DNA from: Frankia sp. AgB1.9
GTDB lineage: Bacteria; Actinomycetota; Actinomycetes; Frankiales; Frankiaceae
DNA length: 64,000 nt
Direction of reading: 5' to 3'
Assembly (NCBI RefSeq): GCF_016786355.1
Contig: NZ_JADWYX010000030.1
Location: 28,483-92,482, forward strand
The notes under the pieces were generated by a model, which worked only from the letters and a program-made list of their open reading frames with translations, was not told where the DNA came from and ran no database searches. Position numbers and translations under genes: made by a program. Below, piece after piece: positions 33,921 through 41,692 of this stretch (position 1 is the first letter of the stretch; each line of letters starts with the position of its first letter).

Positions 33921-35222
33921 CTACTGGTTGCCGACCTCGTGCTCGAGGAACTCGGCGTACTTGGCCTGGGCGGCCTCGAGCTTCGCGGGGATCCACTCGG
34001 TGGGCCACATGCCGTCGGTCGGCTTGTAGTCGCGCAGGACCTGCTTGGCGACGGTCACCTTGTGGACCTCGGTCGGGCCGTCAGCCAGGCCCATCACCGC
34101 GGCGCCGTTGATCGACTTGAAGAACGGCATTTCGTTGGTGGTGCCGAGGGCGCCGTGGATCTGCATCGCCCGCCACGCGATGTCGTGCAGGATCGTCGGC
34201 ATGACGATCTTCGCGACGGCGATGTCCTTACGGACCCGCTTGTAGTCCTGGTACTTGTCGATCTCCCAGGCGATGTACATGACGAGCAGCCGGAACTGCA
34301 GCAGCTGGGCGTACGAATCGGCGATGAAGCCCTGCACGAACTGCTTCTCGGCGAGCTTGCTGCCAGCGGTCGTCCGCGACAGCGCCCGCTCGCAGGTCAT
34401 GTCCAGCAGCCGCTGGGCCTGGCCGATGGTGCGCATCGCGTGGTGGATGCGGCCGCCGCCGAGCCGGGTCTGGGCGATGGCGAACGCCTGGCCCTCGCCG
34501 CCGAGCAGCGCCGACTCCGGCACCCGCACGTCCTCGTAGTGGATCAGCGCGTGCATTCCGTCGCCCAGCGGCTCGCCGGCCAGGCCGACGTTACGGACGA
34601 TGTTGATGCCAGGGGTGTCCGAGGGGACCAGGAACATCGACATGCCGCGGTACGCGCTCACATCGGGGTTCGTGACCACCATGACGATGAAGAAGCTCGC
34701 CGTCCTGGCGTTCGACGAGAAGTACTTCCACCCGTTGATGATCCACTCGCCGCCCTCCTTCTGGGCGCTGCAGGTGAACTGCGTCGGGTCCGCGCCGCCC
34801 TGCGGCTCGGTCATCGAGTAGCTGGAGAACATCTCGCCGTCGAGCAGCGGCTGCAGGTAGCGCTCCTTCTGCTCCGGCGTGCCGTAGTGCGCGATGATCT
34901 CGGCGTTCCCGGTGTCCGGGGCCTGGCAGCCGAAGATGATCGGCGCCCACGAGGACCGGCCCAGGATCTCGTTCAGCAGCGCCAGCTTCTGCTGACCGAA
35001 GCCCTGCCCACCAAGGTCCACACCGAGGTGCGTCGCCCACAGGCCGTGGTCACGCACCTGCTGCTTGAGCGGGTCGATCAGCCGGCGGCGGGTCTCCGTC
35101 AGCGGGACGAACTGCAGGTCCGGGAACGCCAGGTCGAGCGGCTCGACCTCGTTGCGGACGAACTCGTCGGCCCAGTCCAGCTTCGTCTGGTACTCGGGAT
35201 CGGTCTCGAAGTCCCACGCCAT
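33921..35222 (-). CDS. acyl-CoA dehydrogenase (ACAD11/FadE-like)
   Basis: 433 residues. HLGVDLGGQGFGQQKLALLNEILGRSSWAP, SSYSMTEPQGGADPTQF, KYFSSNARTASFFIVM, LGGGRIHHAMRTIGQAQRLLD and a C-terminal GALGTTNEMPFFKSINGAAVMGLADGPTEVHKVTVAK, which matches the ACAD10/11 type rather than the paired FadE type. ATG 35222 with AAGGA upstream. Together with the phosphotransferase it suggests a route for 4- or beta-hydroxy acids (family knowledge, applied by inference). First gene of the operon, with an operator just upstream. Confidence 0.93.
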   Translation of the reverse strand: MAWDFETDPEYQTKLDWADEFVRNEVEPLDLAFPDLQFVPLTETRRRLIDPLKQQVRDHGLWATHLGVDLGGQGFGQQKLALLNEILGRSSWAPIIFGCQAPDTGNAEIIAHYGTPEQKERYLQPLLDGEMFSSYSMTEPQGGADPTQFTCSAQKEGGEWIINGWKYFSSNARTASFFIVMVVTNPDVSAYRGMSMFLVPSDTPGINIVRNVGLAGEPLGDGMHALIHYEDVRVPESALLGGEGQAFAIAQTRLGGGRIHHAMRTIGQAQRLLDMTCERALSRTTAGSKLAEKQFVQGFIADSYAQLLQFRLLVMYIAWEIDKYQDYKRVRKDIAVAKIVMPTILHDIAWRAMQIHGALGTTNEMPFFKSINGAAVMGLADGPTEVHKVTVAKQVLRDYKPTDGMWPTEWIPAKLEAAQAKYAEFLEHEVGNQ

Positions 35223-35252
35223 CGCTGTGTGTCCTTCCTCGTCGTCCCTCGA

Positions 35253-35265
35253 AGAATACGATTCT
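35253..35265. promoter_or_regulatory. AGAAT-N3-ATTCT operator
   Basis: AGAATACGATTCT, perfect 5-bp arms, 31 bp upstream of the dehydrogenase start on the minus strand, where it would overlap the promoter. Confidence 0.65.
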
Positions 35266-35334
35266 GATGTTGCCAAACACAAGTCTGGATCTTCAGAACC
35301 CGACTTGGTGCGGCCGACGCCTCGGCTCGGGTGC

Positions 35335-36363
35335 CTACCCGGCCTGGTGCGCGGGCAGCTTGTCGATCAGTGCGCCTACGTCTTCCAGCGAGCGCAGCGT
35401 GTCGTTGAGATGGGTGCAGGTCGAGATGCCGGTGAAGGTGTCGCGGACGTGGCGGCGCAGGCCGTCCGGGCGCCGCCCGACCAGCCGGCCGGCGCTGGCC
35501 AGCGCCACCGGGCACTCCTGCCACGGCAGGGCGCCGAAGTCGGCGGCGCAGCTGGTGAACGTCCCCGACCGCGGGTCGACGGTCGCGTGCACGGTGTACT
35601 CGTGCAGCGCGGTCTCGACGCCGTCCGCGTCCATGTGGCTGTCGCGGAAGAAGCACTCCACCCGCGCGTCGGGCTCGCCCGGCTCCCACCAGACGTCGAG
35701 ACGCCGACGCCGGCGCATCCCGTGCGCCGGCAGCGGGCCGACCTCGTGCCAGCCGGCCGGGTCCGTACCCGCGATCGGGCCGACCGCCGGGCCGACCGGC
35801 CTCGGCACCTGCCCGGTCTCCTCCAGCCCCCGGACGATCGTGCCGCCGGTGATCCAGCCAGCGCACAGGTCCGGGTACTGCAGGGTCAGCCCGGCCCGCT
35901 TGCGCTCGCGGTCGAACGACGCGGGCGCCGCCTGCTTCTGCAGCGCGTAGCCACTGATCAGCAGGGCCGTCGGGAGGTCGTCGAGCAGCTGGAACCGGAC
36001 CGAGCGGCTTTCCCCCTCGCCGGGCAACGCCTCGATGACCTTCTGCCGGAAACCCGACGCGGCCCGGGCGCCCAGCAGCGCCTCCAGCCGAGGCTCGCCC
36101 GGATCGGTGTCGATCCGGGCGATCGCCCGCTCCGGGAACGTGACCTCGACCGTCACGCGTTGCGCCGCGAGGATCGACGTCGAACCGTCGGGCTCGACCC
36201 GCAGGTCCCGGCCGCGCGCGTCGAGCGTGACCGGCCCGTTGAGGCCGGAGAGCCGCAGCGAGTCGTGGGTCGTCGTCCGGCGGACCAGGCCGGGCCGCCG
36301 CGGCGGCGTCGCGGTGGCCGGGCCGTCCGGTGCCGCCGGTCCGGTCAGCGTGTCGTTGGTCAT
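35335..36363 (-). CDS. DUF2889 domain protein
   Basis: 342 residues. N-terminal half begins VRRTTTHDSLRLSGLNGPVTLDARGRDL; the C-terminal half contains the DUF2889 end FTGISTCTHLNDTLRSLEDV. Function unknown; proteins with this domain are often encoded among steroid or aromatic catabolic genes in actinobacteria. ATG 36363 preferred, with GAGGGG 9 nt upstream; a TTG at 36402 overlapping the upstream stop is also possible. Last gene of the five-gene operon led by a TetR gene. Confidence 0.85.
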   Translation of the reverse strand: MTNDTLTGPAAPDGPATATPPRRPGLVRRTTTHDSLRLSGLNGPVTLDARGRDLRVEPDGSTSILAAQRVTVEVTFPERAIARIDTDPGEPRLEALLGARAASGFRQKVIEALPGEGESRSVRFQLLDDLPTALLISGYALQKQAAPASFDRERKRAGLTLQYPDLCAGWITGGTIVRGLEETGQVPRPVGPAVGPIAGTDPAGWHEVGPLPAHGMRRRRRLDVWWEPGEPDARVECFFRDSHMDADGVETALHEYTVHATVDPRSGTFTSCAADFGALPWQECPVALASAGRLVGRRPDGLRRHVRDTFTGISTCTHLNDTLRSLEDVGALIDKLPAHQAG

Positions 36364-36398
36364 CCGGTCACCCCTCGTCGTGTCGGGCCGCCCGTCGC

Positions 36399-37754
36399 TC
36401 AACCGACCCGATCAGGCTGGGCGTACCCGAGCAGCGCGTCGCGATCCTCTGCGAGAGCGAACCCCAGCGAGACCAGCCGGTCCACCGACGCGGTGAACCG
36501 GGCCAGGTACTCGTCGCGCGACGGGTAGAGCGCCGCGACCCGCTCGGCGGGCAGCGGCACGGTCGAGCCGAGCAGCTGACAGATCAGCGACGGGTTCGGC
36601 CCGGGGATTCCCGACAGGACGTCGACGGGGACCTCCACCGGAGGCACCCGAATGCCACCGCGGGCGATGCCGTCGTCGTCCCGGACGACGTCGCCGCCGG
36701 CGGTCTCGATCCGTGGCGACATCGCCGGCTCGATGCCGTCGCGCACCCAGGCCTCCAGCGCGCGCAGCGCGGCCTTGATGACGACGTGCGTCGGAGCGTC
36801 GTTGATGGCCACTCCGCAGCCGAGCAGATCGGCGAACGCCCCGACCGTGTGCCGGTCGGCGTGCGCGGCGCCGGCCACCTCCCAGGTCCGGACCTTCTCG
36901 CCGTCGTCCTGGCGGGAGCCGAGCGAGTGCAGCACCTGGTTGAGGTCGCCCTCGGCCTGCACCATCAGGACCGGCGTCGCCGTGTCGGTCCGGATGACGA
37001 CCGGGCTGGTGGCCGCCAGTTCCTGGAGACCGGCCGGTGTGCCGGGCGCGGCGAGGTTCAGCGCGCCGAGACCCCGGCTGTGCAGCAGGTAGCCGTCGAA
37101 GAGCCCATGGACCAGCGGTTCGACGCCGTTGACATAGGTGACCAACGCGTAGGCCGACTGCGACTGGCCCCAGGCGAGCAGGACGGACGGCGCCGCCCCG
37201 CCGAGCAGGTCGCCGCCCGTCCGGACCACCCGGGCTGCCTGGGTGAAGATGTCGAACGCGAAACCGTCGCCGGGGTGGACGAGCGCGCCGTACCGCTCCG
37301 GGTCCGTGCCGACGAGGCCCGGTGCCTCGGAACCCTCGATGGTCGACGCGGTCACCGGGCCACCGGCGACACCGATCAGCTGTGCCGACACGCCGACCCA
37401 GAGGTGGCCCCGCCGGGTGATCTCCTCATGGCCGGCAGCCCAGCCGGTATCCGAGTCGTGCCCGGAGCTGACGTTGAGCCACTCGACGATGGCGACACCG
37501 CTGAGGTCCGCGGCCGCCGCCGGGCGGCGCACCACGATCCGGGTGCGGTACGGCGCCGTGTCGGCCGGCTCGAACGACCAGCGGCCGTCGGCGCCCAGCG
37601 GCCCGGCGGACCGGTAGGCCGTCGCCGTGCCGGTCGCGGTGAACTCCTGCTCGACGTAGCCCACGCCGGCGAGGTCGGCTGGCACCGGCGACGCGATGTA
37701 GACGCCCCTGCCGCCCGTTAACTCGGCGAGATCGAGCGAGCCGGCGACGGTCAC
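36399..37754 (-). CDS. alpha/beta-hydrolase domain protein (Abhydrolase_10-like)
   Basis: 451 residues. Hydrolase of the large alpha/beta type: nucleophile elbow WGQSQSA, VVEWLNVSSGHDSDTGWA, GAAHADRHTVG with the probable catalytic histidine. Predicted esterase or lactonase in the cytoplasm; no signal peptide. GTG 37754 shares GTGA with the stop of the VOC gene, after GGGAG. Middle gene of the operon. Confidence 0.87.
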   Translation of the reverse strand: MTVAGSLDLAELTGGRGVYIASPVPADLAGVGYVEQEFTATGTATAYRSAGPLGADGRWSFEPADTAPYRTRIVVRRPAAAADLSGVAIVEWLNVSSGHDSDTGWAAGHEEITRRGHLWVGVSAQLIGVAGGPVTASTIEGSEAPGLVGTDPERYGALVHPGDGFAFDIFTQAARVVRTGGDLLGGAAPSVLLAWGQSQSAYALVTYVNGVEPLVHGLFDGYLLHSRGLGALNLAAPGTPAGLQELAATSPVVIRTDTATPVLMVQAEGDLNQVLHSLGSRQDDGEKVRTWEVAGAAHADRHTVGAFADLLGCGVAINDAPTHVVIKAALRALEAWVRDGIEPAMSPRIETAGGDVVRDDDGIARGGIRVPPVEVPVDVLSGIPGPNPSLICQLLGSTVPLPAERVAALYPSRDEYLARFTASVDRLVSLGFALAEDRDALLGYAQPDRVG

Positions 37755-38224
37755 CGGGCCGCTCCCGCTGCCCAGTACCCCTCGAGGCCTGGCTTGATCG
37801 CGCTGCTGACCAGCTCGACGCGCGGGCCCTGGGTGCCGCGGTGGTAGGTCCAGTATGGCAGCCCGTCCGGGCCGACGCCCTCGACCTCCAGCGGCATGCC
37901 CAGCGCGACCAGGGCGGCGGAGTCGGCGACGACGTCGTCCGACCAGTAGCCCAGGTGGTGCGCGCCCGAGTCGGACGGCGTCCAAACCGTTCCCGGGATC
38001 GGCCGGATGATCTCCAGGCGCGGCTCGTTGACCGAGTAGGTGAACCTGTTGGTGATCGTCTTCTCGACCGGGCCGTCGGCGGTGTGAATCCGGACGTTGG
38101 TGTCCGCGACCAGCTCGTCGCACCACTCGTAGCCGAAGAGCTCCGTGAGCCGCTTCAGCTCGGACTCGAAGTCCTCGACGATGATCCCGACGTGGTAAAG
38201 GTTCTCGGGCCGGAGGGTCGTCAT
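37751..38224 (-). CDS. VOC superfamily (glyoxalase/extradiol dioxygenase-like) protein
   Basis: 157 residues, two beta-alpha-beta-beta-beta modules: LYHVGIIVEDFESELKRLTELFG with a metal-type histidine, GAHHLGYWSDDV with the second, and RVELVSS with the glutamate. Candidate isomerase, epimerase or dioxygenase. Overlaps both neighbours by 4 nt (GTGA and ATGA), so expression is tightly coupled with the hydrolase and the dehydrogenase. Confidence 0.9.
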   Translation of the reverse strand: MTTLRPENLYHVGIIVEDFESELKRLTELFGYEWCDELVADTNVRIHTADGPVEKTITNRFTYSVNEPRLEIIRPIPGTVWTPSDSGAHHLGYWSDDVVADSAALVALGMPLEVEGVGPDGLPYWTYHRGTQGPRVELVSSAIKPGLEGYWAAGAAR

Positions 38225-39174
38225 AGCTCCACCACTACTCGAATGGCACCGGATGCCCGGTCGCCCGCGACTCGGAACGCCTCGACGGCGTCTTCCAGCG
38301 GGAACCGGTGGGTGATCAGGGTCTGGGCGATCTCGGGGTTGTCGGCGAGCATCGCTGCGGCCTCGGCGATCTCCGCCACCGCCTCGCCGCTGCCGTTGTC
38401 ATGCATGCAGTAGCCGATCGACGGCAGGATGCTCGCTTCGAGATGGAACAAGGTGCTCCAGTCGATCGGCACCTGACCGCGATGCGTCGCGACTGAGACG
38501 ACCCTTCCGCGCGGGCCGACGAGCTCGACCGCGCGGGCCAGGCTCTCGATCGTGCCGGCCGCGTCGAGCACCACGTCGTAGTGCCCGGTCGCGCCGATCT
38601 TGGCGCCGAGCCGCTCGCCGGCGGCGATCTGGTGCGGGTGCCGGGCTTCCAGCGCGACCTCGGTCGCGCCCTGGCTGTGCGCGCTGGCCACCGCCAGCAG
38701 TCCGAGTGCCCCGGCGCCGACGACCGCCACGGACGTGTCCGGGCCGGTGCGCGCGAGGCGCAGCGCGTGCCAGCCGACGGCGGTCGGCTCGGCCAGCGAG
38801 CCGTCCCTGACGTCCAGCCCGCTCGGGAGCGGGATGAGCCGGTTCGACTGGATCTGGAACTGCTCGGCCATGCCACCATCGGTGGTCGCGCCGAGCGCCT
38901 GGGTGAAGTGCGTGGGGCAGAGGTTGTAGCGGCCGGTGCGGCAGTGGTCGCACTCGCCGCAGCTGAGAACCGCCTCGACGACGACCGCGGTGCCATCCGC
39001 GCGGATGCCGGCGAGTTCGTGGCCCACGACCCTGTTCAGCCCGTACCTGAGGTACATGAGGTCAGAGCTGCAGATGCTCGCGGACTTCATCTCGACTAAC
39101 TCGCCGCCGATGCCTGGCGGCGCGTCGAGCTCGACGACGGCGACGGCGCCGTCCGTCGCTCGGACAGCTTTCAT
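38221..39174 (-). CDS. zinc-dependent alcohol dehydrogenase (MDR)
   Basis: 317 residues. Catalytic zinc ligands C35 (ICSSD), H52-E53 (VGHELAG); structural zinc cysteines C72, C75, C78, C86 (CGECDHCRTGRYNLC); Rossmann VVGAGALGLLA (152-162). Oxidises an alcohol to aldehyde or ketone with NAD(P)+. ATG 39174 has GGGAG 6 nt upstream. Follows the TetR gene by 77 bp in the operon. Confidence 0.93.
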   Translation of the reverse strand: MKAVRATDGAVAVVELDAPPGIGGELVEMKSASICSSDLMYLRYGLNRVVGHELAGIRADGTAVVVEAVLSCGECDHCRTGRYNLCPTHFTQALGATTDGGMAEQFQIQSNRLIPLPSGLDVRDGSLAEPTAVGWHALRLARTGPDTSVAVVGAGALGLLAVASAHSQGATEVALEARHPHQIAAGERLGAKIGATGHYDVVLDAAGTIESLARAVELVGPRGRVVSVATHRGQVPIDWSTLFHLEASILPSIGYCMHDNGSGEAVAEIAEAAAMLADNPEIAQTLITHRFPLEDAVEAFRVAGDRASGAIRVVVEL

Positions 39175-39251
39175 GGGCGCTCCCTGATCGGGGACTCGTG
39201 TGCTGGCTGGAGGTGGCTGGTGGGCGGTGCTGGCCGGTGTGGCGGGCGAGG

Positions 39252-39983
39252 TCAGGGGGCGTCCGGCGCGGGGGCGCCGGTGACCGCGCGCAGCAGGAAG
39301 CGGGTGATCCGTTCGACGTCGGCCTCGGTGGGCTCGGCCCGGCGCCACAGATGGTCGGACAGCGTGCCGAGCGTGGCGTGCGAGGCGAGGCTGCCCTCCA
39401 GCACCGGGTCCTCGCTGCCGAGCGCGGCGAACGGCTCGTGCAGCAGTACCGCCAGCGGTGCCGCGGCCGGGTGGCGGCCCGAGGCGACCTCCCCGCTTCC
39501 GCTGCCGTTCCACAGCACCGCGAGGGTCGACTCGGCGACGTCGCCCATGGCCTGCGCGAGCACCGCCTCGACCCAGCGGCGGACCTTGCCCGCCGGCGTC
39601 GGCTCCTTGCTCATCTGATGGTCGACGTAGCTGGCGAGCCGCTCCGCGCCGTCCTCGATCAGGGCGGCGACCAGGGCGTCCTTCGACGGGAAGTGGCGGT
39701 AGAACGCGTCGTTCGACAGGCCTGCCTCGGCCACGATGTCGGCGACCCGCGGCCGCGACGAGGTGCCGTTGCGGATGACCACCACGAGGCCGGCGTCGAG
39801 CAGCCGCCGGACCTCGTTGGTGTAGCCGGCGGTCCGCGCAGCCAGGGTGCGCGCGGCTGTCCGGGCGGCGACGTCCTTGCCGGCCGGTGAGGCCGAGGCG
39901 TCCCGGGCCGCCGGGACCTGATGGTCCTGGGTGGGGACGGGCCCGGACCCGCCGGGCAGGAGTCGATCAGCGTTCTGCGTCAT
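39252..39983 (-). CDS. TetR family regulator, first gene of the ADH/VOC/hydrolase operon
   Basis: 243 residues. Long N-terminal segment (about 45 residues), then HTH around 55-100: LLDAGLVVVIRNGTSSRPRVADIVAEAGLSNDAFYRHFPSKDALVAALIEDG, and a C-terminal ligand domain. The ATG at 39983 is directly abutted by a palindromic operator with no ribosome site between, suggesting a leaderless transcript and autorepression of the entire operon. An upstream in-frame start would run through the operator. Divergent from the MFS exporter, so it may control both. Confidence 0.9.
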   Translation of the reverse strand: MTQNADRLLPGGSGPVPTQDHQVPAARDASASPAGKDVAARTAARTLAARTAGYTNEVRRLLDAGLVVVIRNGTSSRPRVADIVAEAGLSNDAFYRHFPSKDALVAALIEDGAERLASYVDHQMSKEPTPAGKVRRWVEAVLAQAMGDVAESTLAVLWNGSGSGEVASGRHPAAAPLAVLLHEPFAALGSEDPVLEGSLASHATLGTLSDHLWRRAEPTEADVERITRFLLRAVTGAPAPDAP

Positions 39984-39998
39984 CAGAATCCGATTCTG
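39984..39998. promoter_or_regulatory. CAGAATC-N1-GATTCTG operator at the TetR start codon
   Basis: CAGAATCCGATTCTG, 7-bp arms around one base (or AGAAT-N3-like core AGAATCCGATTCT). Touches the TetR start codon. Same core as 27866 and 35253. Confidence 0.68.
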
Positions 39999-40056
39999 AC
40001 ATGTCGGGTGGGCAAAGTCACCGGCCCCCCGAACGATTCGCCACTGGGAACCGAGC

Positions 40057-40075
40057 AATATGCGTGATACATATT
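40057..40075. promoter_or_regulatory. AATATG-N7-CATATT inverted repeat in MFS promoter
   Basis: 6-bp arms with 7-nt spacer in an AT-rich patch 34 nt upstream of the MFS start, followed by TTGTGTGCACTCTGCATATAT that could hold promoter elements. Distinct from the AGAAT motif, so the exporter may have its own control. Confidence 0.5.
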
Positions 40076-40108
40076 GTGTGCACTCTGCATATATCGAGGA
40101 GGGCCGCC

Positions 40109-41677
40109 ATGAGCGTCAGCCGCACCACCGCCGCCGTCCCGGCCCTGGCCGCTCCGCCGGTGCGGGCGGACGCCGTCGTGGCGGTCCTCGCGACCGTCGG
40201 CACGTCGATGTCGCTGATGCAGACGCTCATCATTCCGCTGATCCCGAAGCTGCCGGCGCTGGTGCACACGTCGGCGTCCAACGCGTTCTGGGCGATCACC
40301 GCGACGCTGGTGGCCGGCGCCGTCGCCAACCCGGTGTTCGGCCGGCTCGGTGACCTGTTCGGCAAGCGGCGGATGATGCTGGTCGCCGTCTCGACCCAGC
40401 TGGTCGGCTCGGTCGTCGGCGCCCTGGCCACGTCGATCGTCCCGCTGGTCGCCGGCCGGGCGCTGCAGGGCATCGGCATCGCTGTGATCCCGCTCGGCGT
40501 GAGCATCATGCGCGACCTCCTGCCGGCCGAGCGGCTGGTCTCGGCGATGGCGGTGATGAGCTCCTCGCTCGGCGTCGGCGGTGCGCTCGGCCTGCCGATC
40601 GCCGCGATCATCGCGGAGAAGGCCGACTGGCACGTGCTGTTCTGGATCTCGGCCGCGGTCGGCCTGGTGCTGGTCGTGCTGATCGCCCGGGTCATCCCCG
40701 AGTCGCCGGTCCGGGCCACCGGTGGGTTCGACGTGCCGGGCGCGATTCTGCTGTCCGTGGGCCTGCTCGGCCTGATGCTCGCGATCTCGAAGGGCACCGA
40801 CTGGGGCTGGGGGAGCGCGCTGACGCTCGGCCTGCTCGGTGGCGGGGTGCTGGTCCTGCTGCTGTGGGGCGTTTTCGAGCTGCGCGCCGACGGGCCGCTC
40901 ATCGACCTGCGCACGATGAGCCGCCGCCAGGTGGTCGTCACCAACGTCGCGTCGATCGCGCTGGGCTTCTCGATGTACGCCCAGTCGCTGGTCATCCCCC
41001 AGTTGCTGCAGCTGCCGAAGGCGACCGGCTACGGGCTCGGCCAGTCGCTGCTGGCCACCGGACTGTGGATGGGCCCGGCGGGCCTGGCGATGATGGCCGT
41101 CTCGCCTTTGGCCGGGCGGCTGATCTCCGCGCGGGGGCCGAAGACCGCCCTGATCGGCGGCGCGGCCGTGGTCGCGGCCGGCTACCTGCTGACGCTGGGG
41201 CTCTCCGGCAGTCCGGCCGGGGTTCTCGGGTTCTGCATCGTGATCAGCGCCGGGGTCGGGCTCTCGTACGCCGCCATGCCGACGCTGATCATGCGTGCCG
41301 TGCCGGTCGAGGAGGGCGCCTCGGCCATCGGTCTGAACACGCTGATGCGCGCGATCGGTACGTCCACGGCGAGTGCCGTCCTCGGCTCGGTGATCTCGAG
41401 CATGACCGTCTCGCTCGGGCCGGTCCGCGTGCCCTCGCACTCCGGGCTGCAGACCAGCTTCCTGATCGGCGCCGGGACGGCGGTGCTCTCCTGCCTGATC
41501 GCCTGCGCGCTGCCGCGTCACCGGCCGGCCGCGGCGCCTGCGACCCCGAGCCCGGCGACCCCGAGCCAGGGGGCGCCGAGCCTGGCAGTCCCGAGCCCGG
41601 CTGCCCCGAGCCCGGCGGCCGAGGCCGAGCTCGAGGCGGAGCGGCTGTCCGCGGCGCTCGCGGTGGCCGGCGACTAG
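40109..41677 (+). CDS. MFS transporter, DHA2-type (14 membrane segments)
   Basis: 522 residues. Drug:H+ antiporter layout with motif A-like NPVFGRLGDLFGKRRMML after the second segment, AGRALQGIGIAVIPLGVSIMRDLLP (motif C-like region) and about 14 hydrophobic segments. The C-terminal 40 residues are a Pro/Ala/Ser-rich tail coded by a 15-bp tandem repeat. ATG 40109 with GAGGAGGG 6 nt upstream. Likely exporter for toxic intermediates or uptake carrier; divergent from the TetR gene that may regulate it. Confidence 0.93.
   Translation: MSVSRTTAAVPALAAPPVRADAVVAVLATVGTSMSLMQTLIIPLIPKLPALVHTSASNAFWAITATLVAGAVANPVFGRLGDLFGKRRMMLVAVSTQLVGSVVGALATSIVPLVAGRALQGIGIAVIPLGVSIMRDLLPAERLVSAMAVMSSSLGVGGALGLPIAAIIAEKADWHVLFWISAAVGLVLVVLIARVIPESPVRATGGFDVPGAILLSVGLLGLMLAISKGTDWGWGSALTLGLLGGGVLVLLLWGVFELRADGPLIDLRTMSRRQVVVTNVASIALGFSMYAQSLVIPQLLQLPKATGYGLGQSLLATGLWMGPAGLAMMAVSPLAGRLISARGPKTALIGGAAVVAAGYLLTLGLSGSPAGVLGFCIVISAGVGLSYAAMPTLIMRAVPVEEGASAIGLNTLMRAIGTSTASAVLGSVISSMTVSLGPVRVPSHSGLQTSFLIGAGTAVLSCLIACALPRHRPAAAPATPSPATPSQGAPSLAVPSPAAPSPAAEAELEAERLSAALAVAGD
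41536..41625. repeat. 15-bp coding tandem repeat at the MFS C-terminus
   Basis: Five to six units close to CGACCCCGAGCCCGG, coding repeated Ala-Thr/Ala/Val-Pro-Ser-Pro. Adds a disordered cytoplasmic tail; unit number could vary between strains. Confidence 0.75.
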
Positions 41678-41692
41678 CTCTGTTGCCGGCGA

